From an uncultured Bacilli bacterium (lineage in GTDB: Bacteria; Bacillota_I; Bacilli_A; RF39; UBA660): a stretch of 24,680 nucleotides of DNA. The stretch is taken from contig CAKOYE010000012.1 of assembly GCA_934130485.1 (NCBI GenBank), positions 1 to 24,680 on the forward strand. The letters run 5' to 3'. The notes below the pieces were generated by a model that worked only from the letters and a program-made list of their open reading frames with translations, did not search any database and was not told where the DNA came from. A program made the translations under genes and the position numbers. This document shows, piece by piece, positions 14,583-22,155 of the stretch (within the stretch, counting starts at the first letter, position 1; each line of letters opens with the position of its first letter).

Positions 14583-16456
14583 TATTTAGATATTAATTCA
14601 CAAACTAAATTACTAATCTCAGTTGGATTATCTATTGTTAATCCTTCAATAAGTCTTGCTTGTGCATATAAAATTTTTGTATATTTTGCTAATTCATCTT
14701 TATCATTTTTATATAAATCATTTAATTTATCAACAATTTTATGTTCACTATTTATCTCTAAAATAGTATTAGCTTTAATTTTATTATCAGTTGGCATAGC
14801 ATTAAATACTTTTTCCATTTCAACTGATACATCGCCTTCTGTAGTTAAACATACCGGATGACTCTTTAAACGATTTGTAAATCTAACCTCACTTACACTA
14901 TCAGCTAAACTTTCCTTCATTGCTTTAAATAAATCAGAATGTTCACTATTTAATTTATCAAGTTTTTTATTTTCTTCATCACTAGTTAAATTTAAGTCTT
15001 TTGAACAAACATTTATAAATTTTTTACCTTCATATTCCATTAATGTTTGAATAGCAAATTCATCCATATAATCAGTAAAATATAAAATATCGAAGCCCTT
15101 ATCTTTTACTAATTCAACTTGTGGTAATAAATCTATCTTATCAGGTGTTTCACCATTAGCATAATAAATCTTATCTTGATTTTCACTCATATTAGAAACA
15201 TATTCTTTTAATGAAATTAAATCTTTTTTATTAGCCGAATAGAATAAAATTAAATCTTTCAATTTATCTTTATCCATACCATAATTATTATAAATACCAA
15301 ATTTTAATTGTAATCCAAATATTTTAAAGAATTTTTTATATTCTTCATAATCATTTTTCATCATATTTGATAATTCATTTTTTATTTTGTTTTCAATACT
15401 CTTAGCTATTATACCTAAATTTTTATCGTGTTGTAACATTTCCCTAGAAATATTAAGTGATAAATCAGGTGTATCTACAATACCTTTAACAAAATTGAAA
15501 TAATCAGGTAATAAATCACCACATTTTTCTTGAATTAAAACACCATTAGAATAAAGTTGTAATCCTTTTTCATATTCTTTTGTATAAAAATCATATGGAG
15601 CATGACTTGGAATAAATAAAATTGAATTATAACTACATTGACCTTCGACTTTAGAATTAATAACTTTCATTGGTTTTTCATAATCATAAAATTTGTCACT
15701 ATAAAAATTATTATAATCCTCTTCAGTTATATCTTTTTTATCTTTTTTCCAAATAGGAATCATACTGTTTAAAGTAGCATCTTCATGAATAGTTTCATAT
15801 TCATCCTTACTACCATCTTTTAAAACACGATTTTCAACATTCATAACAATAGGATATCTTATATAATCAGAATATTTTTTAATAATACTTCTAATTTTGT
15901 ATTCTTCTAAATATTCACTATATTTAAAATCTTCTTCATCATCTTTTAAATAAAGAGTTATAACAGTTCCACAAGTATCTTTATTGGTAGAAGATATTGT
16001 GTAACCATCTTCACCACTTGATGTCCATAAATAAGCTTTATCACTTGAATAAGCACGTGATTTAACTTCTATTTTCTTACTTACCATAAAAGCAGAATAA
16101 AATCCAACACCAAATTGTCCAATTATATCTACATCGGTTTGATTTTCATTTTCTTGTTTAAACGCTAAAGATCCACTTTTAGCAATAGTTCCTAAATTAT
16201 TTTCGAGTTCCTCTTCAGTCATACCAATACCATTATCAATAATAGTTAAAGTACGATTTTCCTTATCTGCTTCTATTCTAATTTCAAAATTATCAGGTTT
16301 TACTTTCGAATCAGTTAATGACAAATAATGCAATTTATCAATCGCGTCACTTGCATTTGAAATAAGTTCCCTCATAAAAATTTCTTTATTTGTATAAATT
16401 GAATTAATCATTAAATCTAATAATCTTTTAGATTCTGCTTTAAATTGTTTTTTCAT
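14582..16456 (-). CDS. htpG: Hsp90-family chaperone HtpG
   Basis: ATP-dependent homodimeric cytosolic chaperone. The start chosen is ATG 16456 (MKKQFKAESK), giving 624 residues, the usual bacterial length; the longer frame to 16516 would begin inside the promoter and operator. The GHKL ATPase domain (about 1-215) shows NASDAIDKL, DNGIGMTEEEL and GQFGVGFYSAFM. The middle domain (about 225-490) has the Arg-containing SLNISREMLQ catalytic loop. The C-terminal domain gives the dimer interface; no MEEVD tail, as expected in bacteria. An SD-like GGGGG sits before the ATG. A CIRCE-like operator overlaps the promoter, so HrcA control is likely. Confidence 0.97.
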   Translation of the reverse strand: MKKQFKAESKRLLDLMINSIYTNKEIFMRELISNASDAIDKLHYLSLTDSKVKPDNFEIRIEADKENRTLTIIDNGIGMTEEELENNLGTIAKSGSLAFKQENENQTDVDIIGQFGVGFYSAFMVSKKIEVKSRAYSSDKAYLWTSSGEDGYTISSTNKDTCGTVITLYLKDDEEDFKYSEYLEEYKIRSIIKKYSDYIRYPIVMNVENRVLKDGSKDEYETIHEDATLNSMIPIWKKDKKDITEEDYNNFYSDKFYDYEKPMKVINSKVEGQCSYNSILFIPSHAPYDFYTKEYEKGLQLYSNGVLIQEKCGDLLPDYFNFVKGIVDTPDLSLNISREMLQHDKNLGIIAKSIENKIKNELSNMMKNDYEEYKKFFKIFGLQLKFGIYNNYGMDKDKLKDLILFYSANKKDLISLKEYVSNMSENQDKIYYANGETPDKIDLLPQVELVKDKGFDILYFTDYMDEFAIQTLMEYEGKKFINVCSKDLNLTSDEENKKLDKLNSEHSDLFKAMKESLADSVSEVRFTNRLKSHPVCLTTEGDVSVEMEKVFNAMPTDNKIKANTILEINSEHKIVDKLNDLYKNDKDELAKYTKILYAQARLIEGLTIDNPTEISNLVCELISK

Positions 16457-16487
16457 ATTTAGCCCCCAAATCTCATTCAACAAAAAA

Positions 16488-16516
16488 ATGATACTACATT
16501 TTTTAGCAATTGTCAA
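16488..16516 (-). promoter_or_regulatory. promoter of htpG
   Basis: TTGACA (16511-16516) and TATCAT (16488-16493) are 17 nt apart on the minus strand. The -35 box lies within the CIRCE-like operator. Confidence 0.82.
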
Positions 16517-16529
16517 GTTTGAGTGCTAA
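16503..16529 (-). promoter_or_regulatory. CIRCE-like HrcA operator overlapping the htpG promoter
   Basis: On the minus strand the sequence reads TTAGCACTC, nine bases, then AATTGCTAA. The CIRCE consensus is TTAGCACTC-N9-GAGTGCTAA, so the left arm is perfect and the right arm differs at two of nine positions (seven match). The spacer holds most of the -35 box, an arrangement suited to repression by HrcA binding. Confidence 0.82.
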
Positions 16530-16548
16530 AAAACATAATATCACATAA

Positions 16549-16908
16549 TTAATTAAATTTCTTTATTAAATAACTAAATATCTTGGAAATTATTCCATTT
16601 ATAAATATACTTAAAATACTTAAAATAGAAATACCAATAGATATACCATGCCATATATCATTAATAAAATAAATACCTAAAATAGCAGAAATAATATAAG
16701 AGACTATACCAAAGTATCCTCTTATATATCCATTAAAAAATTCAATGATAATAGAAACAAGTAACAAAACTGTTGTAATATTTAATAAATTATATAATTT
16801 AAAATAAAAGAAAATTAAATTTAAAATTGCTAAAATAAAATGATAATAATAAAAACCTTTTAAAAATAAATAAAATGTTTTTTCTAACTTTGAATCAAAT
16901 TTACTCAT
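16549..16908 (-). CDS. small membrane protein (119 aa, about four TM)
   Basis: The 119-residue product is almost wholly hydrophobic after a basic start (MSKFDSKLEKTF), with about four membrane segments (18-36, 40-56, 66-80, 86-108) and a basic tail (KIFSYLIKKFN). The ATG overlaps the end of the phosphomutase gene by 8 nt, indicating coupled translation. I recognise no family. Its pairing with a sugar phosphomutase may hint at a cell-envelope role, but that is only positional. Confidence 0.7.
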   Translation of the reverse strand: MSKFDSKLEKTFYLFLKGFYYYHFILAILNLIFFYFKLYNLLNITTVLLLVSIIIEFFNGYIRGYFGIVSYIISAILGIYFINDIWHGISIGISILSILSIFINGIISKIFSYLIKKFN

Positions 16909-18274
16909 TTATAATACTTTTTAAAACACTTTCAAACTCATTAGATATTTCTTCTAAACGTTTCTCACTACTTGCTTCAAAACGGTAAGTAATATTAGGT
17001 CCAGTATTAGAAGCCCTAACAAGTGCCCACGAATCACTAAATTCTACACGAACACCATCTATATCAACAAATTTATAATTTTTTTCTTTAGCGTATTCTT
17101 TAACACGTTCAACAATTTTAAATTTATTACAATCATCAACCTTAATTTTAAGTTCAGTAGTAGAATAATACTTGTTTGTATTAAGTAACCAATCACTTAT
17201 TTTCTTATTTGATTTACTAATTACTTCACACATTCTAAGACCAGCATATATTCCATCATCAAAACCTAAAAATTTATCTCTAAAAAATACATGTCCTGAA
17301 AACTCTCCACCAAAATCAAAATCACCTTTCTGCATCATCATATTTGAATAAGAGTTTCCTGTTCTATACATAACTGGTTCAATATCAAGCTTATTTAATT
17401 CATCTATTAAAGTTTTAGAACATTTTACATCAAATAAAGCTTTACGATTTTTTAAATTTTTATTTAGATATCTATACATAATTAACATATATAAATCAGC
17501 AGCAATAAATTTACCATTTTCATCTACTATACCAACTCTATCAGCATCGCCATCAATTCCAATACCAAAATCATAACCTAATTCTACAACTTTTCGTCCT
17601 AAATCAACCATATTAGATGGAACTGAAGGATCTGGATGATGATTTGGAAAATCGCCATCACTTTCACAATATAAAGGATAATAAGTAATTCCTAAAGTAT
17701 CAAAAATATCTTTAATAACTATTGATCCAGTTCCATTTCCACAATCAAGTACAACTTTAATATTATTATCAATATCTACTGAACTTGTTAATAAATTAAT
17801 ATAATCTTCCTTTAAATTTTTAGAAATAACACTACCTGTACCAATGTTAAAATTACCCTCTAAAGTAAATTTCATAAAATCTTGAATTAATTCTCCATAA
17901 GCATTACCTATTTTTTCAAAAGAAATTTTAAATCCATTATATTCTTTAGGATTATGGCTTGCAGTTATCATAATTCCAGTTGGGGTATCATACTTAATTC
18001 TTCCATAATAATACATTGGAGTTGTAACTAAACCTAGGTCAATTACATTACAACCAGAATCATTAATTCCTTTTACTAAAGCATCATGTAAAATTGGTGA
18101 TGAATGACGATTATCATGACCAACTATAACTTTATTACTATTATATTTTTTTATGTAAGTAGCAAAACTTCTACCTAAAGTATAAGCAACATCTGCGTTT
18201 AAATCTACTCCAAAAATTCCTCTAATATCATACTCTCTAAAAATTGATTTATTTATTTCATTTGTTACTTTCAT
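16901..18274 (-). CDS. phosphomannomutase/phosphoglucomutase (alpha-D-phosphohexomutase)
   Basis: Interconverts hexose 1- and 6-phosphates, feeding nucleotide-sugar synthesis for envelope polysaccharides. The 457 residues match the ManB/AlgC type. Domain 1 has the phosphoserine loop ITASHNPKEYNG (Ser106); domain 2 has the Mg-binding GIDGDADRVG (Asp241, 243, 245); domain 3 has GGEFSGHVFF (323-332), which in the family sets glucose and mannose binding; domain 4 has the phosphate-binding RASNTGPN. SD AGGTGG precedes the ATG. First gene of a pair with the 119-residue membrane protein. Substrate preference (Man or Glc) is not decided. Confidence 0.94.
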   Translation of the reverse strand: MKVTNEINKSIFREYDIRGIFGVDLNADVAYTLGRSFATYIKKYNSNKVIVGHDNRHSSPILHDALVKGINDSGCNVIDLGLVTTPMYYYGRIKYDTPTGIMITASHNPKEYNGFKISFEKIGNAYGELIQDFMKFTLEGNFNIGTGSVISKNLKEDYINLLTSSVDIDNNIKVVLDCGNGTGSIVIKDIFDTLGITYYPLYCESDGDFPNHHPDPSVPSNMVDLGRKVVELGYDFGIGIDGDADRVGIVDENGKFIAADLYMLIMYRYLNKNLKNRKALFDVKCSKTLIDELNKLDIEPVMYRTGNSYSNMMMQKGDFDFGGEFSGHVFFRDKFLGFDDGIYAGLRMCEVISKSNKKISDWLLNTNKYYSTTELKIKVDDCNKFKIVERVKEYAKEKNYKFVDIDGVRVEFSDSWALVRASNTGPNITYRFEASSEKRLEEISNEFESVLKSIINE

Positions 18275-18333
18275 AATCCACCTATCTTTCTATAATTATT
18301 TTATCATAATAACTGAATAAATAAAATAATTTC

Positions 18334-18362
18334 TTGACTAATTTTTAAGAATAGAATATTAT
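18334..18362 (+). promoter_or_regulatory. promoter of the kinase-like gene
   Basis: TTGACT (18334-18339) and TATTAT (18357-18362) are 17 nt apart on the plus strand, 24 nt before the ATG. Confidence 0.7.
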
Positions 18363-18386
18363 ATTATCAAAAAAAGGAATGATGTT

Positions 18387-19361
18387 ATGTATTCTGTAGA
18401 TATAATAAAACAACTTGAAAATAGCAATAACTCAATATATGAAACTTTAGAATATATAGAAAGTGAAAATATAACTTTATTTAAAGAAATAGTGTCAATT
18501 TCATTATTAAATTGGACCAATTATGATAGAGTTAATGAAATAATAGAATATATAAAAAATAAAAATTATCTAAAAAAATATCTACATAACAAAAACTATT
18601 TTGATGCTATAATAAAAAAAAGTAATAATTGGTTATCACTAAAAAAATACACAGTAAAAGATTTTTTAATAAATAAAAAAATTACTAAAATAATTGATAA
18701 AAATGAAAAAAAGTTTACAAATCAAATATTAAATAAAACAATTAAAGATTTTAGAATGAAATATGATATTATTTCACCAAATTTAAAAATAATAGAAGAA
18801 ATAAATTATTTAATTATTAAAGAAATTGCTGATAATGAAAAGGTAAAAATCAGTTCAATTAAATTAATAGGCAATGGCGAATTTTCAAATGTTTACCAAA
18901 TTGGTGACAAAATTATAAAATTAGGTAAAAAAAGAGGAACGAAAACATTTCCAAATAATCCATATATTGTAAAACCATTGATTAGAAAAGAATTTGAACT
19001 TGGTGAAAAAACAAAAATATTTATTGAGGTATGTGAAAAAGTTCTAACAAATTGTTGTACAAAAGAAGATGTTGATGAAATATATAAAAAAATGAGAAAA
19101 TTAGGATTAGTATGGATTGATGTAAAACAAAAAAATCTTGGTAAACTCTTAAAAGATAACAAAATATATTGGAATAAACCACTTAGTCCAAGCGATACAG
19201 CATTAATGCTAAAAGAATATAGAAGTTCAGAAGAATTAAAAAAAGGTGATGTTGTAATTTGTGATGCCGATTATATATATGATGAATCAGAAAAAAATTA
19301 TAACATTCAAAGAGTTGCAGAATATGAATTAAAATTTAAAAAAGAAAAAAGTTTAAAATAA
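18387..19361 (+). CDS. protein-kinase-like protein with helical N-terminal domain
   Basis: The 324-residue product has an N-terminal helical, Lys/Asn-rich part (1-150) of unknown type and a C-terminal half with kinase-fold hallmarks. Seen: a Gly-rich loop LIGNGEFSNVY (160-170), a Lys in IIKLG (178) at VAIK-like spacing, a catalytic-loop equivalent GLVWIDVKQKNLG (240-252, Asp245, Asn250, with Trp in place of the usual His), and a metal-binding DAD (293-295) in place of DFG. Whether it phosphorylates protein or a small molecule (aminoglycoside-phosphotransferase-like) is open. SD AAAGGA sits about 9 nt upstream. Single-gene unit with its own promoter and terminator. It might be part of a toxin or defence system, but no partner gene is adjacent. 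Confidence 0.78.
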   Translation: MYSVDIIKQLENSNNSIYETLEYIESENITLFKEIVSISLLNWTNYDRVNEIIEYIKNKNYLKKYLHNKNYFDAIIKKSNNWLSLKKYTVKDFLINKKITKIIDKNEKKFTNQILNKTIKDFRMKYDIISPNLKIIEEINYLIIKEIADNEKVKISSIKLIGNGEFSNVYQIGDKIIKLGKKRGTKTFPNNPYIVKPLIRKEFELGEKTKIFIEVCEKVLTNCCTKEDVDEIYKKMRKLGLVWIDVKQKNLGKLLKDNKIYWNKPLSPSDTALMLKEYRSSEELKKGDVVICDADYIYDESEKNYNIQRVAEYELKFKKEKSLK

Positions 19362-19410
19362 ATATCTAACAATTATCTAATTACTTCATATAATATTGTA
19401 GATGTTAAAA

Positions 19411-19446
19411 TAAAAAATCTAGTAAAAATACTAGATTTAATTTTTA
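19411..19446. terminator. bidirectional terminator between the kinase-like gene and tRNA-Trp
   Basis: AAATCTAGTA (19415-19424) pairs with TACTAGATTT (19429-19438) around a 4-nt AAAA loop. T-rich tails on both sides serve the plus-strand gene and the minus-strand tRNA. Confidence 0.85.
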
Positions 19447-19450
19447 TATA

Positions 19451-19524
19451 TGGCAGGGGTGGAGAGAATCGAACTCCCAACAGCGGTTTTGGAGACCGTT
19501 ATTATACCATTTAACTACACCCCT
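19451..19524 (-). tRNA. tRNA-Trp(CCA)
   Basis: A cloverleaf with encoded CCA: acceptor AGGGGTG/CACCCCT, discriminator G73, anticodon loop CTCCAAA (anticodon CCA, codon TGG), T loop TTCGATT with the canonical T55. Pair 27:43 is A:C. A promoter lies upstream at 19543-19571. Confidence 0.94.
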
Positions 19525-19542
19525 AAATAAAAGTACAAGAAT

Positions 19543-19571
19543 ATTTTAACATTATTATTATTTTTTTTCAA
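19543..19571 (-). promoter_or_regulatory. promoter of tRNA-Trp
   Basis: TTGAAA (19566-19571) and TAAAAT (19543-19548) are 17 nt apart on the minus strand. Confidence 0.65.
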
Positions 19572-19612
19572 GAAAAATTTTAATTTTTTTAGTATATGGA
19601 AGGGATTTTAAT

Positions 19613-20038
19613 ATGATTGTTAACTATACTACCAAAGAAAGGGACTTACTTGCTAGGCTTATGCGAGCTGAAGCTATCGGTGAAGGCAATTTAGGAATGT
19701 TGATGGTTGGAAATGTTGGGGTAAATAGAACTATATCAAACTGCTTAACATTTAAAGATATAAGAACAATTTCAGACATGATTTATCAAAATCCAGGGGG
19801 ATTCGCGGGCAAAGATAGCCCTTTATTTTTCAGTAACCCAACAACTCAACAAAAAGAACTAGCTAATAGAGTTCTAAGGGGTGAATACTATTATCCAGCT
19901 ACAAACGCATTATGGTTTTATGCACCAAAAACTGGTGAAAGTTGTAAAAGTTCATGGTGGGATCAAGACTTTGCAGGTCAATATAAAAACCATTGTTTCT
20001 ATGAACCAGCTAGTGGAGTATGTGTTGAATTACATTAA
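19613..20038 (+). CDS. cwlJ: spore cortex-lytic hydrolase, CwlJ-like (SleB/CwlJ family)
   Basis: Degrades spore cortex peptidoglycan during germination. The 141 residues correspond to CwlJ rather than SleB: a Hydrolase_2 domain alone, with no signal peptide and no N-terminal peptidoglycan-binding domain, as in the 142-residue Bacillus CwlJ. Matching segments: LLARLMRAEAIGEGNLGMLMVGNVGVNR (residues 12-39, with Glu20 and Glu24 in the catalytic region), FKDIRTISDMIYQ, and the tail NHCFYEPASGVC. SD AAGGG lies 9 nt before the ATG. No sigma-E promoter could be made out in the short AT-rich leader. It converges on the LysM amidase fragment and acts in the same process as the Ger receptor upstream. 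Confidence 0.9.
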   Translation: MIVNYTTKERDLLARLMRAEAIGEGNLGMLMVGNVGVNRTISNCLTFKDIRTISDMIYQNPGGFAGKDSPLFFSNPTTQQKELANRVLRGEYYYPATNALWFYAPKTGESCKSSWWDQDFAGQYKNHCFYEPASGVCVELH

Positions 20039-20066
20039 AAAAACAGTTTATTTTAACTGTTTTTAT
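20038..20066. terminator. bidirectional terminator between cwlJ and the LysM amidase fragment
   Basis: AAAACAGTT (20040-20048) pairs with AACTGTTTT (20055-20063) around a 6-nt loop, with a T run on the plus strand and an A-rich opposite flank. Confidence 0.85.
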
Positions 20067-20880
20067 TTGCTTAATGGTATTCTAATTGTTTGACCAATAC
20101 TTAATAAATTACTTTTTAAATTATTGTAATTCATAAGTTCCTGAGCTGTATATCCATACTTTCTCCCTATTGAATATAAATTATCACCACTTTTTACCTT
20201 ATATTCTATATATGTTGTATTAGTTCCACTAGACGAAGTCGGAATTTTTAGTGTTTGACCAATACTAAGTAAATTACTTTTCAAATTATTATAATTCATG
20301 AGTTCTTGTGGACTTACTCCATATTTTCTACCTATTGAATATAAATTATCTCCACTCTTTACTGTATATTCTATATAATTAGTTTGTTCTAAATCAGATG
20401 ATACAGTTGGAATTTTTAAAACCTGACCAACGCTTAAAATAGTACTATCTAGGTTATTATAATCAATCAATTGCTGAGGAGTGTATCCATATTTTCTTCC
20501 TATCGAATATAAACTATCTCCAGATTTTACTACATATTCACTATATTTTCCAATAGGTACTTCTTCTGTTGAAACAACTGGTATTTTTAATATTTGACCT
20601 ATTTGCAATACATTACTTGTTAAATTGTTGTAATTTTTTAATTCTTGAACAGTTAAGTCATTTTTTGAAGCTATGCTATATAGGCTATCTCCAGATTTTA
20701 CTGTATAATTAATATAATTTTCTGGTTTTGTTGTAATTCCAGACATACTTGGAATATTAAGTCTTTGACCTATTTGCAGTACATTGCTTGTTAAGTTATT
20801 AGCAGCTTTAAGTTCATCTACAGATATACCATATTTTTTAGCTATACTCCATAAACTATCACCACTTTTTACTGTATAGT
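20063..20880 (-). repeat. five tandem LysM-coding repeats
   Basis: Five repeats of roughly 150-165 bases, each encoding a LysM motif and a Ser/Thr-rich linker. The last two (20090-20370) are the most alike at DNA level, as expected of recent duplication. LysM repeats bind N-acetylglucosamine-containing glycan and would hold the amidase on peptidoglycan. Confidence 0.88.
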
Positions 20881-21211
20881 ACTCACTAGATGGTGTTGTA
20901 GATAAATCCCTATATTCCAAAACAGCATCAACTACTGCTTGTGCGTATTTTTTGTAATTATTTTTTAACTGATTTACATCATCACCAGTGCTATCTAAAA
21001 ATCCATATTCAACTAATACCGGTTCTGTTACTCCTGTATTACGATGAATAAAATAATAATCTTTTGATGTATCTGATGGTAATCTTCGTTGATATGCTTT
21101 TCGAACGTTTTGTCCTGATTTTTCTAATTCATCTAAAATTAAATTTGCAAGCTCACTTGTGTTTCGAAGAGCATATACTACTTCAGCACCATCACCACCT
21201 CGAGAGTTTAG
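20063..21211 (-). pseudogene. 5'-truncated N-acetylmuramoyl-L-alanine amidase with five LysM repeats
   Basis: The minus-strand frame is open for 382 codons from CTA at 21211 to the stop at 20063. It starts abruptly with LNSRGGDGAEVVYAL, which in Amidase_3 enzymes follows the Zn-binding SIH motif. The rest of the catalytic domain follows: NVRKAYQRRLPSDTSKDYY and VLVEYGFLDS, with the catalytic Glu. Five LysM domains come next (about residues 110-382), each running V-K-S-G-D-S/N-L-Y/W-S-I to IGQ-L-IP. The N-terminal half with the first Zn ligands, signal region and start is missing; the codon upstream is TAA, beyond which the sequence is unrelated. No frameshift or internal stop occurs. An apparent shorter reading from TTG 20920 has no SD. 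Best read as a wall amidase cut by the adjoining recombinase element. Confidence 0.87.
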
Positions 21212-21229
21212 TTACCGCTGTTAATTATT

Positions 21230-21268
21230 ACTTTTGTTCCGCAATTATTCCATTTGCGGTACGAAAGT
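21230..21268. repeat. 39-bp inverted repeat at the element junction
   Basis: Fifteen-base arms (ACTTTTGTTCCGCAA at 21230-21244 and TTGCGGTACGAAAGT at 21254-21268) pair at 13 of 15 positions around a 9-nt centre. It lies between the last element gene and the amidase junction. It could be the recombinase arm site; as an RNA hairpin it has a T-rich tail only on the plus strand. Confidence 0.55.
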
Positions 21269-21272
21269 GATT

Positions 21273-22103
21273 TTATTTTTCCTCTATTTCTTCATTATCA
21301 TGTAAAATTATCAAATTTTCTTCTAGTTCGCATTCATCATAATAATTTACATTAAATAAATCTTTATAATATATTGTACTAGCAACTATTTTACTTTCTT
21401 TTAATAATTTATCATTTTGATATAATTCATCAGTGACAAATTTAATATAAATTTCATCACCACTTTTAATTGATAAACGATTAATAGAAAAATTTAACAT
21501 AAATTCAGATTCTACTTCTTTATTATTTTTTATATATCTTAATTTAATTTTTGTTTTATTAGTATTAATTATAGCAACACTAGCACCAGTATTTTTAATA
21601 CATAATGTCAAATATTCTTTTTTGGTTCTTTTTTCAACCAATTTACCATGATTAAATACGGTAATATTATCCTTTTGTTTTTTGAAAAAATCATTATTAA
21701 TTTTCATATACGATATATCCAAATATGGTCTTTGTAAAGCTTTAAGAACTGCAGTATTTTCTTCACGATCTTTTTCAGTTATAAAAATTAATAATATAGC
21801 ACTAACTATTGTTCCTGAATAAGTCCCTATAAAAGACAACCAATCATATTCTCTAGATAAATTTGAATATTTAGGAAATATTTTTGAAAAAACATTAAAA
21901 TAATCTAAATACAGTAAAATTATAGGAGCAAAAAATATTATAGCTAATATTTTAAATTTTTCTTTTTCTCTTTTGCTAAGATTCTTATAATTTTTTAAAT
22001 CTTTTATTATTGGAATAACAACCTTTTTAATCATTAAAAATATAGATAGTAGGAACAATATAATAATTATCGTAGTAGTAATTATATCTGATTGTATTTT
22101 CAT
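21273..22103 (-). CDS. element-borne membrane protein (276 aa), unknown function
   Basis: Three hydrophobic segments are seen: 8-33, about 51-67 and about 92-107. The last begins in WLSFIGTYSGTIVSAILLIFITE, a form (WLSFxG...SGxIxS) common in uncharacterised membrane proteins of mobile elements. The C-terminal 160 residues look cytosolic and strand-rich, starting near QRPYLDISYMKI and including CIKNTGASVAIIN. I know no function; a defence role is possible but unsupported. The ATG has GAGGTG upstream and a promoter at 22127-22132. It lies between the recombinase and the junction, the usual place for cargo. Confidence 0.75.
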   Translation of the reverse strand: MKIQSDIITTTIIIILFLLSIFLMIKKVVIPIIKDLKNYKNLSKREKEKFKILAIIFFAPIILLYLDYFNVFSKIFPKYSNLSREYDWLSFIGTYSGTIVSAILLIFITEKDREENTAVLKALQRPYLDISYMKINNDFFKKQKDNITVFNHGKLVEKRTKKEYLTLCIKNTGASVAIINTNKTKIKLRYIKNNKEVESEFMLNFSINRLSIKSGDEIYIKFVTDELYQNDKLLKESKIVASTIYYKDLFNVNYYDECELEENLIILHDNEEIEEK

Positions 22104-22126
22104 AAATTCACCTCTTTTTGGGTTAT

Positions 22127-22155
22127 ATTATATCATACAATCTTTGTTTTTTTAA
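22127..22155 (-). promoter_or_regulatory. putative promoter of the cargo gene
   Basis: An extended -10 (TGATATAAT, with TATAAT at 22127-22132) on the minus strand lies about 24 nt before the ATG; a weak TTAAAA sits about 17 nt upstream of it, at the end of the recombinase gene. Confidence 0.55.

Noticed and set aside
16457..16516. A longer HtpG N-terminus starting at 16516.
   Set aside because: It would overlap the -10, -35 and CIRCE-like operator, and HtpG proteins start with the KKQFKAE-type segment at 16456.
20063..20920. A complete 285-residue LysM protein starting at TTG 20920.
   Set aside because: There is no SD, and the frame continues upstream for 97 codons with clear amidase homology.
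21175..21210. CACCATCACCACCTCGAG looks like a His-tag with an XhoI site, suggesting vector contamination.
   Set aside because: On the minus strand the same bases encode the conserved amidase segment SRGGDGAE in an open, homologous frame, so it is natural.
21200..21270. A frameshift or sequencing error could explain the missing amidase N-terminal half.
   Set aside because: None of the three upstream minus-strand frames shows the expected SIH-containing segment, and another gene ends at 21273.
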